Shown: positions 1 to 11,083 of the stretch, in pieces
Position numbering within the stretch: position 1 is the stretch's first letter
Layout: every line of letters begins with the position of its first letter
From: Desmodesmus armatus
Lineage: Eukaryota > Chlorophyta > Chlorophyceae > Sphaeropleales > Scenedesmaceae
Length of the DNA stretch: 64,000 nt
Direction: 5' to 3'
NCBI GenBank assembly: GCA_007449985.2
Contig: VIIQ02000838.1
Coordinates: forward strand, 62,001 to 126,000
The notes under the pieces: model-generated
Told to the model about the DNA's origin: nothing
Databases searched by the model: none
The model's input: only the letters and a program-made list of their open reading frames with translations
Made by a program: the position numbers and the translations under genes

Positions 1-979
1 TGTTGGTGCAGTGCCTGTGGAAGCAGCAGGGTCCAGATCGCACGCAACATTGATTCGCCGCGATTGGCAATATGTTGGCAATCTACTTGTGACTGGAGTG
101 CGGCAGTCAGGTTCCACAGTGCATGCATGCATAGCATGGAGGCACATGGCATAGTGACAACATCATGTTCCTCTGCAAGGCTGGGGGCCCGTCCTGCTCA
201 CTCATGCTGCTATGAATGTGTGTCTGCATGTCCCCGGCAAGCCAGCTAATTGTGCACGCCAGCCATCTTGAAACTGACAACATGGCTGTTGTAATACCTG
301 GCGTACACAGAGAATAAAGGGGGGGTCGAAAATAGGGACGAACGTGCAGCCTGGAGATGGTGGCTTCCCTCGAGGAAGGAGTTCCTTTGATGGAGGTTAC
401 AGTACAGCGGTGCAGTGTGATGGATGGCACAACATTATCGTAGCCATGAGAGTGCACCCCACAGGAAGAATGTACTCATTGAGTAACCCATGCAAATTGA
501 AGACTGATGTCGCACCATCCTGAAGATGCCGCAAAGGCAGTACACCCCGTTGCTGCTTTGAGGTCGAAAGGGCACTTGGTACCAATGGGATGCATAATTC
601 GCAGCAATAGCGCTCAACTGAACAGCAACTGCAGATGCCTCACTGAGTCAGGGACCAAATTTGCTATGGTGGAGAGTACCCTTGACGGTTGCAAGTGCTT
701 CAAGCAGGCACACTTGTTGATTACACACATACCGAAACACCACAACACTGGTCACCCTCAACAGCAGCACGCTGTCTTGGAAAAAATTTGTATCAACAAG
801 GCCGTCCGCAAGTGTTCCGCAGGTGATCAACGACCCCTGATGTGGCATGTGCATCTCTGCACAGACGCCCTGCTATGCACCACAGCATTCTCCCAGGGCA
901 CATACAGCTGACCAAGGGGGGGGGGGGGTCCTACAGCAACCCCAGCAACTGATGCATAGGATTCCTCCTCCTCGCACCT
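1..979. other. Gene-free flank downstream of RIO1
   Basis: No convincing coding exon is seen on either strand; the open frames are short and compositionally random. On the minus strand, downstream of the RIO1 stop, a TGTAA motif (plus-strand 721-725) sits about 255 nt past the stop, where a green-algal polyadenylation signal is expected. A G homopolymer lies near 918-928. The 3' UTR of RIO1 is the simplest content for the right part of this stretch. Confidence 0.4.
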
Positions 980-3900
980 TCACTTCTTCCCCTTGCCCTT
1001 TTTGTGTGCCTTTTTCACATGCTTCGGCGTCTTTGTCTTGCGCCGCTCCCTGTTGGCCTCTTTTATCGCCTTTTTATGCTCCTTGCGGGCAGCTTGTTCT
1101 GCCTCCTTGCTCACACCCCCCGCACCGCTGCTGCTCCTGCCCCCCTCACCCTCATCTCCCTCGCTGTCGCTGCTGCTGGCGTCACTGTCGCTGTCACTGT
1201 CGCTGTTGCTGCTGCTGTTGTTGGCGGGAGCGCCCTCCCCTGCCCCCGCCGCCGCTGCTGCTGCTGCTGGGCTGCCTGCTTGCGACTGCTGCAGACTGCC
1301 GTCAGCCTCTGAAGGGGCGGCAGCAAACGCCACCTGCTTAGCAGCTTTACTGCTGCTGCTGCTACTGCTGCCAGCAGGTGCTGCCGTACTGCTGCTGCTG
1401 CCGGCAAGTGCTGCCTTACTGCTACTGCTGCTGCCACTTGGCGCCGCCGCTGCTGCTGCTGCTGCTGCTGCAGCAGGGGGGCGCTCCGCCACTTGGTTTT
1501 CCGCCTTTGGCAAGAAAGCAAGGAAGCTTGGGCCCTTGCCAGACTTGGGTTTCAACCGACCAGCAGCTGCAGCAGCAGCAGCAGCACCGCTCCTGCTGCT
1601 GCCACTGCTGCCACTGCTGCCAGCAGGCGGCTGCGGTGTGCGGGGTGCGACACTGCTGTCTGCTGCTGCCGCTGCCACGTCAGCATTTGCTGCTGCTGCT
1701 GCTGCTGCCAGCACTGCTGGCTGCTTGCCGGGACCAGACAGGTCAGCTGTCATACCAGTCACAGTCTGTGTGGCAGGGGAGGCAAAACAAACAGCAGCAG
1801 CAGGATATTGCAGGTCAGTGCGGGACTTACAACCACAATGCTATCAGAGTGAATTCACCACTGTCAGTCCAACACACACTCTACAGGGTGTAGCGACACC
1901 TCCATTATCCCCCTGCTACCAGTTGGGGGATTGGACGTTCAGGATCTGCACCAAAGTGGGCAACTGTAGAAAGGCCCAAGGGGCTCAACAGCCTCAATCC
2001 TGCCGCGCAATGAACAGCATTCAGCAGCCCCAAGAACAGCAACCCAACTTGGAACAGACCTGGTAGTAGATGCCCTCACTGCCGTGTCCAGCCGCAAGCC
2101 TCTCATGGTCTCGCTCAAAGTGTGTCACCTCATCCAGCTTGCGGGGGATGAAGGCCTGCTGGAACACTGCATCAGCAACCTCAGCCTCCGCACTGCGCGT
2201 CAACGGCCGGCTGCAAGAGACAAAAGCAGTAAGACAGCAAAATCAATGAGAAGGGGCAGCAAGTGGGGGTATGAGATGGAGTGTGCCTGTTAGGTATGAT
2301 GGGGAGGGGGGTTCCTGCTGGAACACCCCATCAGCAACTTCCACCTCTGCACTGCGCGTCAGCGGCCGGCTGCAATAAACAGGCAGCGAGAGGGGGGGGA
2401 GGGGGAGGGGGAGAGAAGTGGGGTGTGAGATGGTGTGACCTTTCGTGTGTGGTCAAAGGGGGGGGGGGGTAGACATGAAGGCCTGCTGAAACACTGCATC
2501 AGCAACCTCAGCCTCTGCACTGCGCGTCAGCGGCCGGCTGTGAGAAAGAAGGGGGGCAGCAAGAGGGGGGGGGGCACAATGTGTGAGACCGTCTCCGGGC
2601 GTGCAGGGGTCTGTTGTGTGTGTGGCGGGGGGGGGGGGTAAAAGTGTGTGTGCCTGCTGTATGTGCAGGGGGGGGGGGAGTGAACGCCTGCTGAAACACC
2701 ACTTCGGCTACCTCAGCCCTCTGCACTGCGCGTCAACGGCCGGCTGCAGGAAACTGACAACATAGGCTGTTGCGCACACAGCCTCACAAACCCCTCCATT
2801 TGCCCCTTGTCTGGCTTTCTTCTCTGTCAGAACTGACAAGGAAGAAGTCCAGACAAGAAGCAGATGGAGGGTTCATGATCTGTGTGCAACACAGCCTATG
2901 TACTGTCGAAAAAAAGGCCGGACAAGACAGAAACAGAAAATTGATAACATCCAATTAAAGCCAAAGAAGCAAACGCAGGGGTTTGTGAGGCTGTGTCGGC
3001 GCAAGAGCCTATGTGCTGTTGGCATAGGGCATGCATGCGATGCTAGCTCGCGCTCCTGTAGCTGTGCGTGTTTGCGTGCACGCAATCTGGGGCATACATG
3101 CCTCATCCTCATCCTCATCCTCAGCCAGACTGTCTATACTGCCAGAAGCTCTGAATGTGAGATATGGCGCTCCTGGCACCCCGGGTGTCACGCAACACGG
3201 CCCACTCCTGCAGCTCCTCCGGCACTGGCCCCTCAATCCCCTAAGGCTGCCTAACACTAAAAACAGCTTATGACTTGGACCATGCGCAAGCACTGCATTT
3301 GTGTGAGAGGGCAAGTGGGGGGTGGCGAGGTGATGTGGCCAACAAAACCCTCGACGCCCCCCTCCCCCCTCCATAGACACCCAACCTCCCTGCCCCCCTG
3401 AGTATGTTATGTCAAATTACTTTGCTGCCCGCTCCTGCAGCTCCTCCAGCACTGCCCCCTCATTCCCCTAAGGCTGCCTAACACTGAAAGTGATACATCA
3501 CGCACATGCATGCAGTGTGTGTAGACACAGGGAGTGCAGCCAGTGTGTGGGAGGGGGGATTCGGCCCTAACCCAACCCCAAAAGACGCCCGCCCCCCTCC
3601 ACACAGACACCCGATTCCCCCCCCCACCCCACCCCCACACACCACATATGGGCGGGGGGGGGGGGGGAGGGAGTATGTTATGTTGACTCACTTTGCTGCC
3701 CGTTCCTGCAGCTCCTCCAGCACTGCCCCCTCATTCTCAGGAGTGATGTTGGGGTCAACCGCAAAGTCAAACAGCTCACGGTTGGTCAGCACAGCCACAC
3801 CGCCACGCCTGCACAGCACAGGGTCAGCACAGCATGGCACAGCACAGCACAGCACAGCACGGCACAGTGTCAGCACGGCACAGTATGCCACAGCACGACA

Positions 3901-4895
3901 CAGTCACAGCGACGCTCTGAACGTCTTACTTTCTGCATCCCGCTGTGGGCGACTAGCAGAGCTTCAGAAAGAGAAGTGACCTCCAATGCAAGCCATTGGC
4001 GTACACTGCCTAACAAGAACCTGCCAAGGCGGTCTGTCATGCGCCGAGCGCCGAGCATGCGCAAGCACCGATCAAAGGTGGTCCTCCGATGCAAGGCAAC
4101 AACGCACACAGCCTAGGATGAACTGCAGGGCGGAGTCCTGTAATGACATGATGTAATGCGCCAAGAACACATCCCTCCCTCTCCCTCTCCCCCTCCCCCC
4201 CCCCCTCTCTTCCCAAGCACATGCAAAGTCACTCGGTGCAAGCTGTCCCTCACCTGAAGAAGTCGTTGATGTGTGCAACATCCTCCCTCAGGAAGTCGAG
4301 TGCCTTGGGGTGGTCCAGGTCAACAGACTGACTCACATCAATCACAACCAGCTCACCCTGTGGGTGGGGGGGGGGGGTGTCAACAACAGGGCAGCGGGTC
4401 AACATCAGCACACTGGCACCAAGCCATGATGGCATCATCCACCACAAGCCCACCCTGGGGGGGGGGGGTGCAATTTTAGGGGGTTGCAAAGGCTTCAACA
4501 GAAAAAAATCCACAACGGAGGTTGTTGGAGGGTCAAGTGCCTTGGGGTGGTCCAGGTCAACAGACTGACTCAAATCAATCACAACCAGCTCACCCTGTGT
4601 GTGTAGGGGGGGGGGGGGCGGCGGGGGGCAGAAATGAGGCAAAAACGGGTCAATGGAAAGCTTGATGGTTTGTTGAGAGCTTCCAATCCAAAGTGCCATA
4701 TGGTGGTCCAGGTCAACAGACTGACTCACATCAATCACAACCAGCTCACCCTGTTTTGAGGGGGGGGGGGGGGGGGGAGGGTGGCGGGGGGTGGAGAAAG
4801 GGGCAGAGAAAGTGTCAACAACAGGGGCAGTGGTGAACATCAACAGACTAACACCAATCACCACCAGCTCACCCTGTGAAGGGGGGCGGGCGGGG

Positions 4896-4943
<48 letters not shown>

Positions 4944-7453
4944 CGGGGGGGGGGGGGGGATGGGGGCAAGACGGAGGCGTCAAAAATTGATGCGTCGATT
5001 GGTGGTCATTGTGAGCCAAACTTCAGAAAAGCCCCTCCCCCTCCCCCCTACAGGTGTGAGTCTGGTGCCCATCCCGTCCCCCGCGCCTCATGGCTTCCAC
5101 CCACGTGGCACCAGTATGTTATTGTCAGTCGTGCTCCTGGTACAGCTCACATACACAGACATCACACCCCCCCCCACACACACACACACACACACATCCC
5201 ACCCCAACAAACCCACCTTGTGCACCAGTGTGTCATACTTGCGCAGGTCAGCATGCACCAGGCCTGAACCCCTCCCCCATCCCTCGTCGCTCCCCTGTTC
5301 CCCCACCCCTCAACCACACACACCACCCCCCCCCCCCCTCCCCCCCCCCACCCCCACCCCCACCCCAAACTACCCCCCCCCACCCCCCCCCCCCACCACA
5401 CACATGTGCACGCATGCAGTCTCTCTGTCAACACACAGAAACCCACCTTGTGCACCAGTATGTTGTATTCACTCAGGTCAGCATGCACCGGCTTGCACTC
5501 CTGGTACAACTTGCACTGTCTTTCTGCCGTCCGGCTGTTCCCCCCTTCCGCCACCACCACCACACATAAATCTTGCTACTCCCACCCTACTCCACCCCAT
5601 CAAACCCACCTTGTGCCCAGTATGTTGTATTCGCTTAGGTCAGCATGCACCAGCCTCCACTCCTGGTACAGCTTTCGTCCCCCGTAATATCCCTCAGCAC
5701 TCCCCTGGCCCCCACCCACCACCACCACACACACACTCAGCCCCCCCCCCCCCCCTCCGCCGCCAACGAACCCACCTTGTGCACCAGTATGTTTGTATTC
5801 ACTCAGGTCAGCATGCACCAGCCTGCACTCCTGGTACAACTTGCGCACTATGCACACCAGCTGCCGATAAGCACCACACAGCCGCGCCAACGGCAGGCCA
5901 GCATCCTACAGCACGCACAACAGCAGCAGCAGCAGCAGCAGTGTTTACATGTGGCACTATCACCCACTTTCATCTAGATGCAGCGGCAACCGCCTCTGCC
6001 GCCGCACCTGCACATGTACACGCAGGGCAATTTTGGTCGCAGGCTGTGGGAGGGGGCATGAAGCTGGGGTGCTGACGTTCTGTCCACAGAGTGTACGGGG
6101 TGTGTGTTGGAATAGAAGGTTGCCGTCCCATTCAACATACATGCACCCACCTTGGGCGTGGTGCCGCCACTCATTCTTCCCCGCAACACCCTGCCCACTG
6201 CCGGGGGTTGTCCACAATTGTCTGCAAAGAATGCTGACTGTTGGTAAACAGATCGTGCAAACAAGCCCCCACTTCCCACCCACCCCCTCCACCCCCCGCC
6301 CGCCCCCACTTTCAGCCCCCCCACCTAACCCACCCCTGTTCACCCCCCCCCCTGCTCATGTCGGTTCCACCCCCCCCCCCCCCACCTTGAGGCGTGGTGC
6401 AGCCACCCCATCCTCCCCCACAAACTCCATGACCAGCACATGCATCCGCAGCAGCAGGGGGGCGGGGCAGGAATGCCTGCGGCCCTCAGGCGGGCCAGGT
6501 TCCTCATCTCCTTCTCTGCCCAGGTCTTCACCATCTTGCGGGGGTTGCTGCGGCAGTAGCCGCTGCGGAAGCGGAAGTCACCTGACACATACCTGCGTGC
6601 AAGCAGCGAGCAGTGGCAGTCACATTGGCGCATGCAGGCAATGAATTTGGCAAATCTTGGTTTGTGCGGAAAAGGGGGGGGGGGGGGAGGTAAAGATGCA
6701 GGCAGCTTGTTGCGGGGGTTGCTGCGGCAGTAGCCGCTGCGGAAGCGGAAGTCACCCGACACGTACCTGCACAGTACAAAGGGCCCGGGGGGCGGGAGGA
6801 AGAAGGGGATCAGCCAAAAGTGTATGCAGCGTGTTGCTGCAGTAGCCGTTCCGGAAGCGGAAGTCGCCTGTCACGTGAATAAAGAAAGCAATCAGCTGGT
6901 AGAGGCCGTTGAATGTGAATGTTGATGTGCACATGCATATGCATACGCACAACTCTGTCCCCCCCCCCCTGGTCCCACCTGTCCCTGTCCTTGAACACCA
7001 GTATGGATGTCTTGTACACCTTGATGGCAAGGTCAGTGCCATCAGAGGTGCAGGCGTGGTACACATTCGCCTCCTTGCCTGCGGCAAAGATACAGCATAC
7101 ACTCAAATACACAAACAAAAAGCTCTGTGTGCAGTCAGTCTCACCAAATCCATCATTGTTTACATGACGAGCTCTTTGAGATGGACTGGCCAAAACCAAA
7201 CGCAACACCCAGAAGACCTTTGGTGTTGTGAGGTTGCCAAGGGGGGGGGGGGGGGGGGGGGCTGACCAGCTGGCCACACACATTCATTCAATATCTGTTC
7301 GACAGATAGCAATTCAGGGAACAAAACATCCAGAGGGCAGAGGCTCAACATAAACCAGTAAAGATACCTATTATTTGAATCTCACCTGTTGATACACAGC
7401 CGTATATCTCATTGAACACTCCCCTGTTGAGCATCTTGAACAGCACCTGTGCA

Positions 7454-7494
<41 letters not shown>

Positions 7495-9768
7495 GCAGCA
7501 GCGGCAGCGGCGGCGGCGGCGGCGGCAGCAGCAGCGGCAGCGGCAGCAGTACTGGATCATACAGACACTACAGCTAAGGTAAAAGAAACTCCACAAACAC
7601 ACTCACACACCACCACACCTCACCATGCGCACACACAGACATGCATTTGCTGGATGTAACTCACTCACTTGAACACAGCACCCAAACATACTCAGGGCCC
7701 TCACCATGCGTGTGCGTGGGTCGAGCGCCTGCTCCACCACGATGCTGCTGCCTTGGCGCTGCTCACACGCAGCCCCCTCCCCCCCTTCTCACACTCCCTG
7801 TGTCTACACACAAAACATACCCCAGAGCCGTACGCATGCATGCTCTCCCCTCACCCCCGCTGCCAAACACAAAGCCACCATCAACCATCACACAACATCC
7901 ACGCAAACATCCCGAAGCACTCACCATGCGTGTGCGTGGGTCGAGCGCCTGTTCCACCGTCGCCCTGTCACTCTTGTCGCCGGCACGTATGCGCGATGCT
8001 GCTGCCTTGGCACTGCTCACACGCAGCTCATTGGCCACACCCGCTGACAGCCGCATGCCTGGCAGCACAGCAGCAGCAGCAGCAGCAGCAGGGACAGCAG
8101 CACAGGGTAGGGGTGTGACCCTATATTGCTGACGTTTTTCAAGGTCGAATTCTCAATTGGCTTGCTCACCAACCAATCACAATTACCTCTTGACCTGTCA
8201 ATCCATCCAGAGGTTTGTCCGTTACGCTGCCAGGCCACACTGACAGACGCATGACATCTGCCAACGCACCTGCCATCCCTCCCGCTGTCCCGCTCATGCT
8301 GACACGCCCCCCCCCCCTTCCCGCCACTGACGCCCTTGCTTCTCCCCCCCCCCCCCCAGCCATCTGACTGACCTGCCCGTCCATAGACTGCGGGTCGTCC
8401 CTGACGCTGCCAGGCCCACATCAGCCGCCCCCCCTCCCCAGAGCGCCCCCCCCCCCATGACGCCCTTGCTTCCCCCCCCCCCTCCCCCCAGCCATCTGAC
8501 TGACCTGCCCGTCCATAGACTGCAGATCGTCCCTGACGCTGCCAGGCCCACATCAGCCCCCCCCCCCCCCTCCCCGACGTCCCTGTCCCCAGCCCCCCCC
8601 CCCCACACACACACACACACACAGCTTTGATGCAGGGATCGCCCTGGTTTTCCGTGCCAGCGTCATTGTTTGACTATCCTTGTCGGATGATTGCTAGCCA
8701 GCATGCATGTGCACGCATGCAGTCTCTCTGTCGACACACGCGCGCGTCTCATCTGACTGACCTGCCAGGCCATTCAGCGGGTCCTCCCTCCCACTACACA
8801 ACCCACCGCGTGACTAAAACACTCCCCCTCCCCGCCGCCCCTGGGCGGCCGCCCTCGCCGCCCCCTTAACCCCCCACCCCACAACAGACCCCCCCTCCCC
8901 CCGTGCCGTGTAACCCCACCTCTCAGTCCATCCAGTGGGTCGTCCCTCACGCTGCCCAGGATGCGGCTGCTCAGCTTCTGCATGGAGTTGTTGTTGGGCT
9001 GCAGCGCCGCCTTGCCACTGCTGCCAGCCGCCGCAGCCGTCGCTGCCGCCACTGCTGCCGCAGCCGCCGCGCGCTGCATGTTGGCGGCTGCGTTGGGGCG
9101 CACGGCTGATGTTGCTGTGTGCTGGAAGGAAAGGGAGGCGTGGCCGCGAGCCAAATGGGCTGCAGGAAGCACAGGGCAGTACAAGTGCCAGCATGGATTA
9201 GTCAACAGTGCTTTGTGTGTTTGTGGTTCAACTTGTACAAAAGTCCCGGCCAGTGGGATTTGGTCTGAGCAGACCGGCCAGGGCAGCACGAACACCCTTC
9301 TTCCCATACCGCTTTGTGTGGTTTGGCTGACCGCCAGGCTGATGACAGGGGAAGGGAGACATGGCTGCGAGCCAAGTGGGCCGCAGGAAGCACAGGGCAG
9401 TACACATACAGCTAAGCATGCAGCCGGAGTGACTCATATACTGTGGTTTGCTCCCACAGCTAAGGAGCTGATGACTGCATGGGGCCAAGGGCGTCACATG
9501 CTGTATCCTGCAGTCTGCATGCATGGAGCGTGCGAGCCTGTTGTCGAGCCTTCTGGAATGCTTTGCGCTGAATGGCCGCAAGACACGTCAGTCCTGCCGT
9601 CCATTGCAGCGCAGCTGCGTGATCACGATGTAGTGCGTCGGATGCTATCCTGCAGTATAGTGTCCTGCAGGTTGGTGGCCGGGCCATGTGGGTGTGCTGT
9701 GCTGGCATCGAAACTGACACTCATGACGTGTGCTGGCGGCAGCGTGTTCCTGACAAAGGCCCAATGAC

Positions 9769-9802
<34 letters not shown>

Positions 9803-10537
9803 CATGTTGGTAGTGTCACAGCAGAGTGATGCCCGGAAGTAGCGCCAGATGGGTTCTGCGCGCTTTGCGGCAGCATGGCTGCTGCTCGCACAAGTCCTTG
9901 CTATGTTGCTAGGCTGCTGCTACGTATGTGCGCCATGCTTTGTTCACTGCTATCCCTGGAGCGGTGCACACCAAAGTGCCAGCTTGCTGTTCACCTGAGA
10001 GCCCATCAGCTTGAGCTAGGGGTTACGGTGAACTGGGGTTGCTGTTTGCCACAGCAGGTGTGCACTACTGACACGGCAGTGTGGCTGCACAAAGAAAAGA
10101 TAACCTCACAAAATGCACGTTTCAGCTACTGCTTCTTATCCGCTCTTCAGTATTATCCAACACAAGAGCTGGTGCTGCTGCTATGCTTCCCTACCTTCGC
10201 GGCTGTCTGCCCACTCCAAAGCAGCATACAGCTCGTCATCCTCGTCGCCCTCTTCGCTGTCCTCTTCTTCATACTCTTCGTAGTCTTCATTCGATCCGTA
10301 CGCAGCATCAGCTGCTGCGTCACTAGGCGCCTGTGCTGCTGCTGTTGTGGGCTGCTGCTGTTGCTGCTGCTGGTCAGCGGTCATGACGTGCTGGTGCTGC
10401 TGCACCTCTGGCTGCGTTGTTGGAAGTTGTGAGAGCTCATCTGACTCACAGTCGTCGTCTGAGTCGTAACGAGCAGCAAGGGCTGCATAGTTGGGGTCCA
10501 TAATAGCAGCAGGGTTGGGTGCAGTGACTGCTGCCAT
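980..10537 (-). CDS. RIO1: RIO1 atypical serine/threonine kinase, 11 exons
   Basis: RIO1 is a kinase/ATPase of late 40S subunit maturation in the cytoplasm. Exons (-): 10195-10537, 8920-9114, 7925-8058, 7386-7446, 6979-7078, 6386-6592, 5776-5905, 4254-4357, 3692-3808, 2060-2210, 980-1765; about 775 aa. Seen: an acidic N-terminus ending [16 protein letters not shown] and DPRTRM; P-loop STGKEANVY; ATP lysine in LAIKVYKTS (about 264); catalytic loop LVHADLSEY (Asp about 380); metal-binding IDVSQ (Asp about 397); the conserved FIPRKLDEV region; and a basic tail with KTPKHVKK. This is longer than the usual 500-570 aa because of Ala/Ser-rich insertions in the N- and C-terminal extensions. Two single-base problems: one base is missing in a C run of exon 6 (plus-strand about 6457-6467), and there is one extra base in exon 7 (about 792-794 past 5000) compared with its own intronic copies. 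Both look like homopolymer errors. Introns are full of exon-edge copies (listed separately). Confidence 0.93.
2311..2755 (-). repeat. Three partial copies of RIO1 exon 10 5' edge with acceptor
   Basis: Upstream of the true exon 10 (2060-2210), its first 50-60 bases recur at about 2313-2380, 2473-2550 and 2680-2750 on the minus strand. Each copy keeps the acceptor-side junction (GCAG or ACAG followed by CCGGCCG) and the codons for the [11 protein letters not shown] region, then breaks off into C-rich intron sequence. Copies differ by point changes and small indels. Confidence 0.85.
3189..3489 (-). repeat. Two partial copies of RIO1 exon 9 3' edge
   Basis: Downstream of the true exon 9 (3692-3808), its last stretch recurs at about 3413-3489 and 3189-3260. 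The copies retain the codons for [12 protein letters not shown] in diverging form, and both share the same extra flank, so the second copy derives from the first or from a common unit. Confidence 0.8.
3517..3537 (+). repeat. Dispersed motif TGTGTAGACACAGGGAGTG, copy 1
   Basis: The same 19-20 nt word occurs at 3517-3537 (+), 7791-7810 (-), 20379-20399 (+) and 63271-63290 (+), usually next to GT/CA-rich sequence. Three of the four lie in introns (two in RIO1, one in HISN2) and one lies between genes. A related word with ACGCATGCAGTCTCTCTGTC occurs at about 5411-5441 and 8713-8741. The role is unknown; the end of a dispersed repeat family is the simplest reading. Confidence 0.6.
3820..3906. repeat. 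ACAGC/ACGGC short tandem repeat in RIO1 intron 8
   Basis: A run of 5-bp CAGCA-type units with CACGGCA variants lies immediately upstream of RIO1 exon 9 on the coding strand. It is a simple repeat with no coding sense. Confidence 0.8.
4400..4878 (-). repeat. Four partial copies of RIO1 exon 8 5' edge with acceptor
   Basis: The true exon 8 (4254-4357) begins [16 protein letters not shown]. Upstream, copies start at about 4597, 4754 and 4878, plus a more decayed one near 4460-4400. Each starts at the acceptor (CAG|GGTGAGCTGG) and keeps 40-60 nt of exon before diverging. The copies near 4597 and 4754 still read [16 protein letters not shown] without a stop. The copied part carries the metal-binding Asp segment. 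Confidence 0.88.
4881..4966 (+). repeat. About 80-nt almost pure G tract
   Basis: The stretch is nearly all G with a few C interruptions, inside RIO1 intron 7, immediately beyond the most distal exon 8 copy. Dozens of shorter G or C runs of 8-20 nt occur elsewhere in this gene. The tract should be quadruplex-prone, and its true length is uncertain because homopolymers are hard to sequence. Confidence 0.9.
5218..5685 (-). repeat. Three partial copies of RIO1 exon 7 3' edge with donor
   Basis: Downstream of the true exon 7 (5776-5905), the last 50-75 nt recur at about 5613-5685, 5445-5520 and 5218-5275, each ending at the same donor (CACAAG|GTGGG). They encode [19 protein letters not shown] and decay with distance; the furthest reads [12 protein letters not shown]. 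All three copies lack the extra base that breaks the frame in the full-length exon. Confidence 0.9.
6704..6876 (-). repeat. Two partial copies of RIO1 exon 6 5' edge with acceptor
   Basis: Copies at about 6704-6768 ([18 protein letters not shown]) and 6826-6876 ([12 protein letters not shown]) lie upstream of the true exon 6 (6386-6592). Each retains its own acceptor-like junction, and the further copy is the more diverged. Confidence 0.88.
7456..7550. repeat. (CAG/CGG)n microsatellite in RIO1 intron 3
   Basis: A run of CAG units passes into CGG/CAG mixed triplets immediately upstream of exon 4 on the coding strand. Read as protein it gives homopolymers only, so it is intronic simple repeat. 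Confidence 0.9.
7705..7772 (-). repeat. Partial copy of RIO1 exon 3 3' edge with internal deletion
   Basis: The sequence matches the end of exon 3 (7925-8058), including [11 protein letters not shown] and its donor, but lacks roughly 36 nt internally that correspond to the GDKSDRAT region. It lies downstream of the exon in the intron. Confidence 0.85.
8340..8570. repeat. Tandem C-rich repeat in RIO1 intron 2
   Basis: Two near-identical units of about 120 bp (around 8360-8420 and 8485-8545) share CCATCTGACTGACCTGCC and a following CCAGGCCCACATCAGCC, separated by long C runs. Relatives occur near 8270 and 8750. It is intronic with no coding sense. Confidence 0.75.
9125..9410 (-). repeat. Duplicated acceptor-side segment of RIO1 exon 2
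   Basis: A segment of about 50 nt just upstream of the exon 2 acceptor (about 9131-9186) recurs at about 9351-9406 in the same orientation. The duplicated unit is mostly intron, including the pyrimidine-rich part of the acceptor. Confidence 0.75.
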
Positions 10538-11083
10538 GGTGGGGACTGCCTGAGCCTACCGTAGCTCCAAACTCCCAGACAATCAGCATGTGCAGACTTC
10601 TCTTTTCTCCTTTGCTGTTGTCTTGTCTTCCCTGCCAGGCAGTGCCTGATTCGGTTATGACTTGACGGTTGTCAACAGTTCTGAACAGGTCGGACACTTC
10701 TGAGGGCCAATTTGCATCAAGTTATCTTCAACGGTATACTCTCGTTCCAGCGTAAGCTCACTGCAAGCTTGGACCATTCAAAGCAAGCTCTCCGCCGCGC
10801 GCATTCCTTCTGCTTTTCGTGACGTCCTGCCAATCGCAATAATGTAAGGATTACATGCTCAACATTGTGTCTCTGGCACTTGCTAGCCTGTAATGTTTCT
10901 GATTACTACAGACTGGTTGCGTAGCTGCTAGCCAGACAGCCTGCAGGGCCTGTGCGGTGCGTCGTTGTGTTCGTTTGGGATGTCACATTCATGATTGGCA
11001 GCTGCGGGGGCAGGATGTGTGCAGCACGGGCACCTTGGCATGCGTCATCGCTATATCAGCACTGTGTTTATGTCGTGCAGACG
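10538..11083. promoter_or_regulatory. Divergent upstream region of RIO1 and the 139-aa membrane protein
   Basis: The 546 bp lie between two start codons on opposite strands and probably hold two 5' UTRs and promoters. An AU-rich patch (about 10835-10920) is the least GC-rich part. I see no unambiguous TATA box. An open frame in phase with the + gene starts at 10952, so a longer N-terminus is possible but less likely. Confidence 0.5.

Noticed and set aside
993..2066. Plus-strand Leu/Ala/Cys-rich ORF of 357 codons
   Set aside because: It is antisense to the Ala/Ser-rich last exon of RIO1, where CAG-type codons keep all frames open.
4876..6075. 399-codon plus-strand ORF rich in Gly, Pro and Thr
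   Set aside because: It is produced by G and C homopolymers and CA repeats opposite RIO1 introns and exons 7 copies; no protein-like composition or splice support.
980..10537. Calling RIO1 a pseudogene because of two frame breaks
   Set aside because: Every conserved motif is present, all other exon phases agree and both breaks are in homopolymers, so sequence error is likelier.
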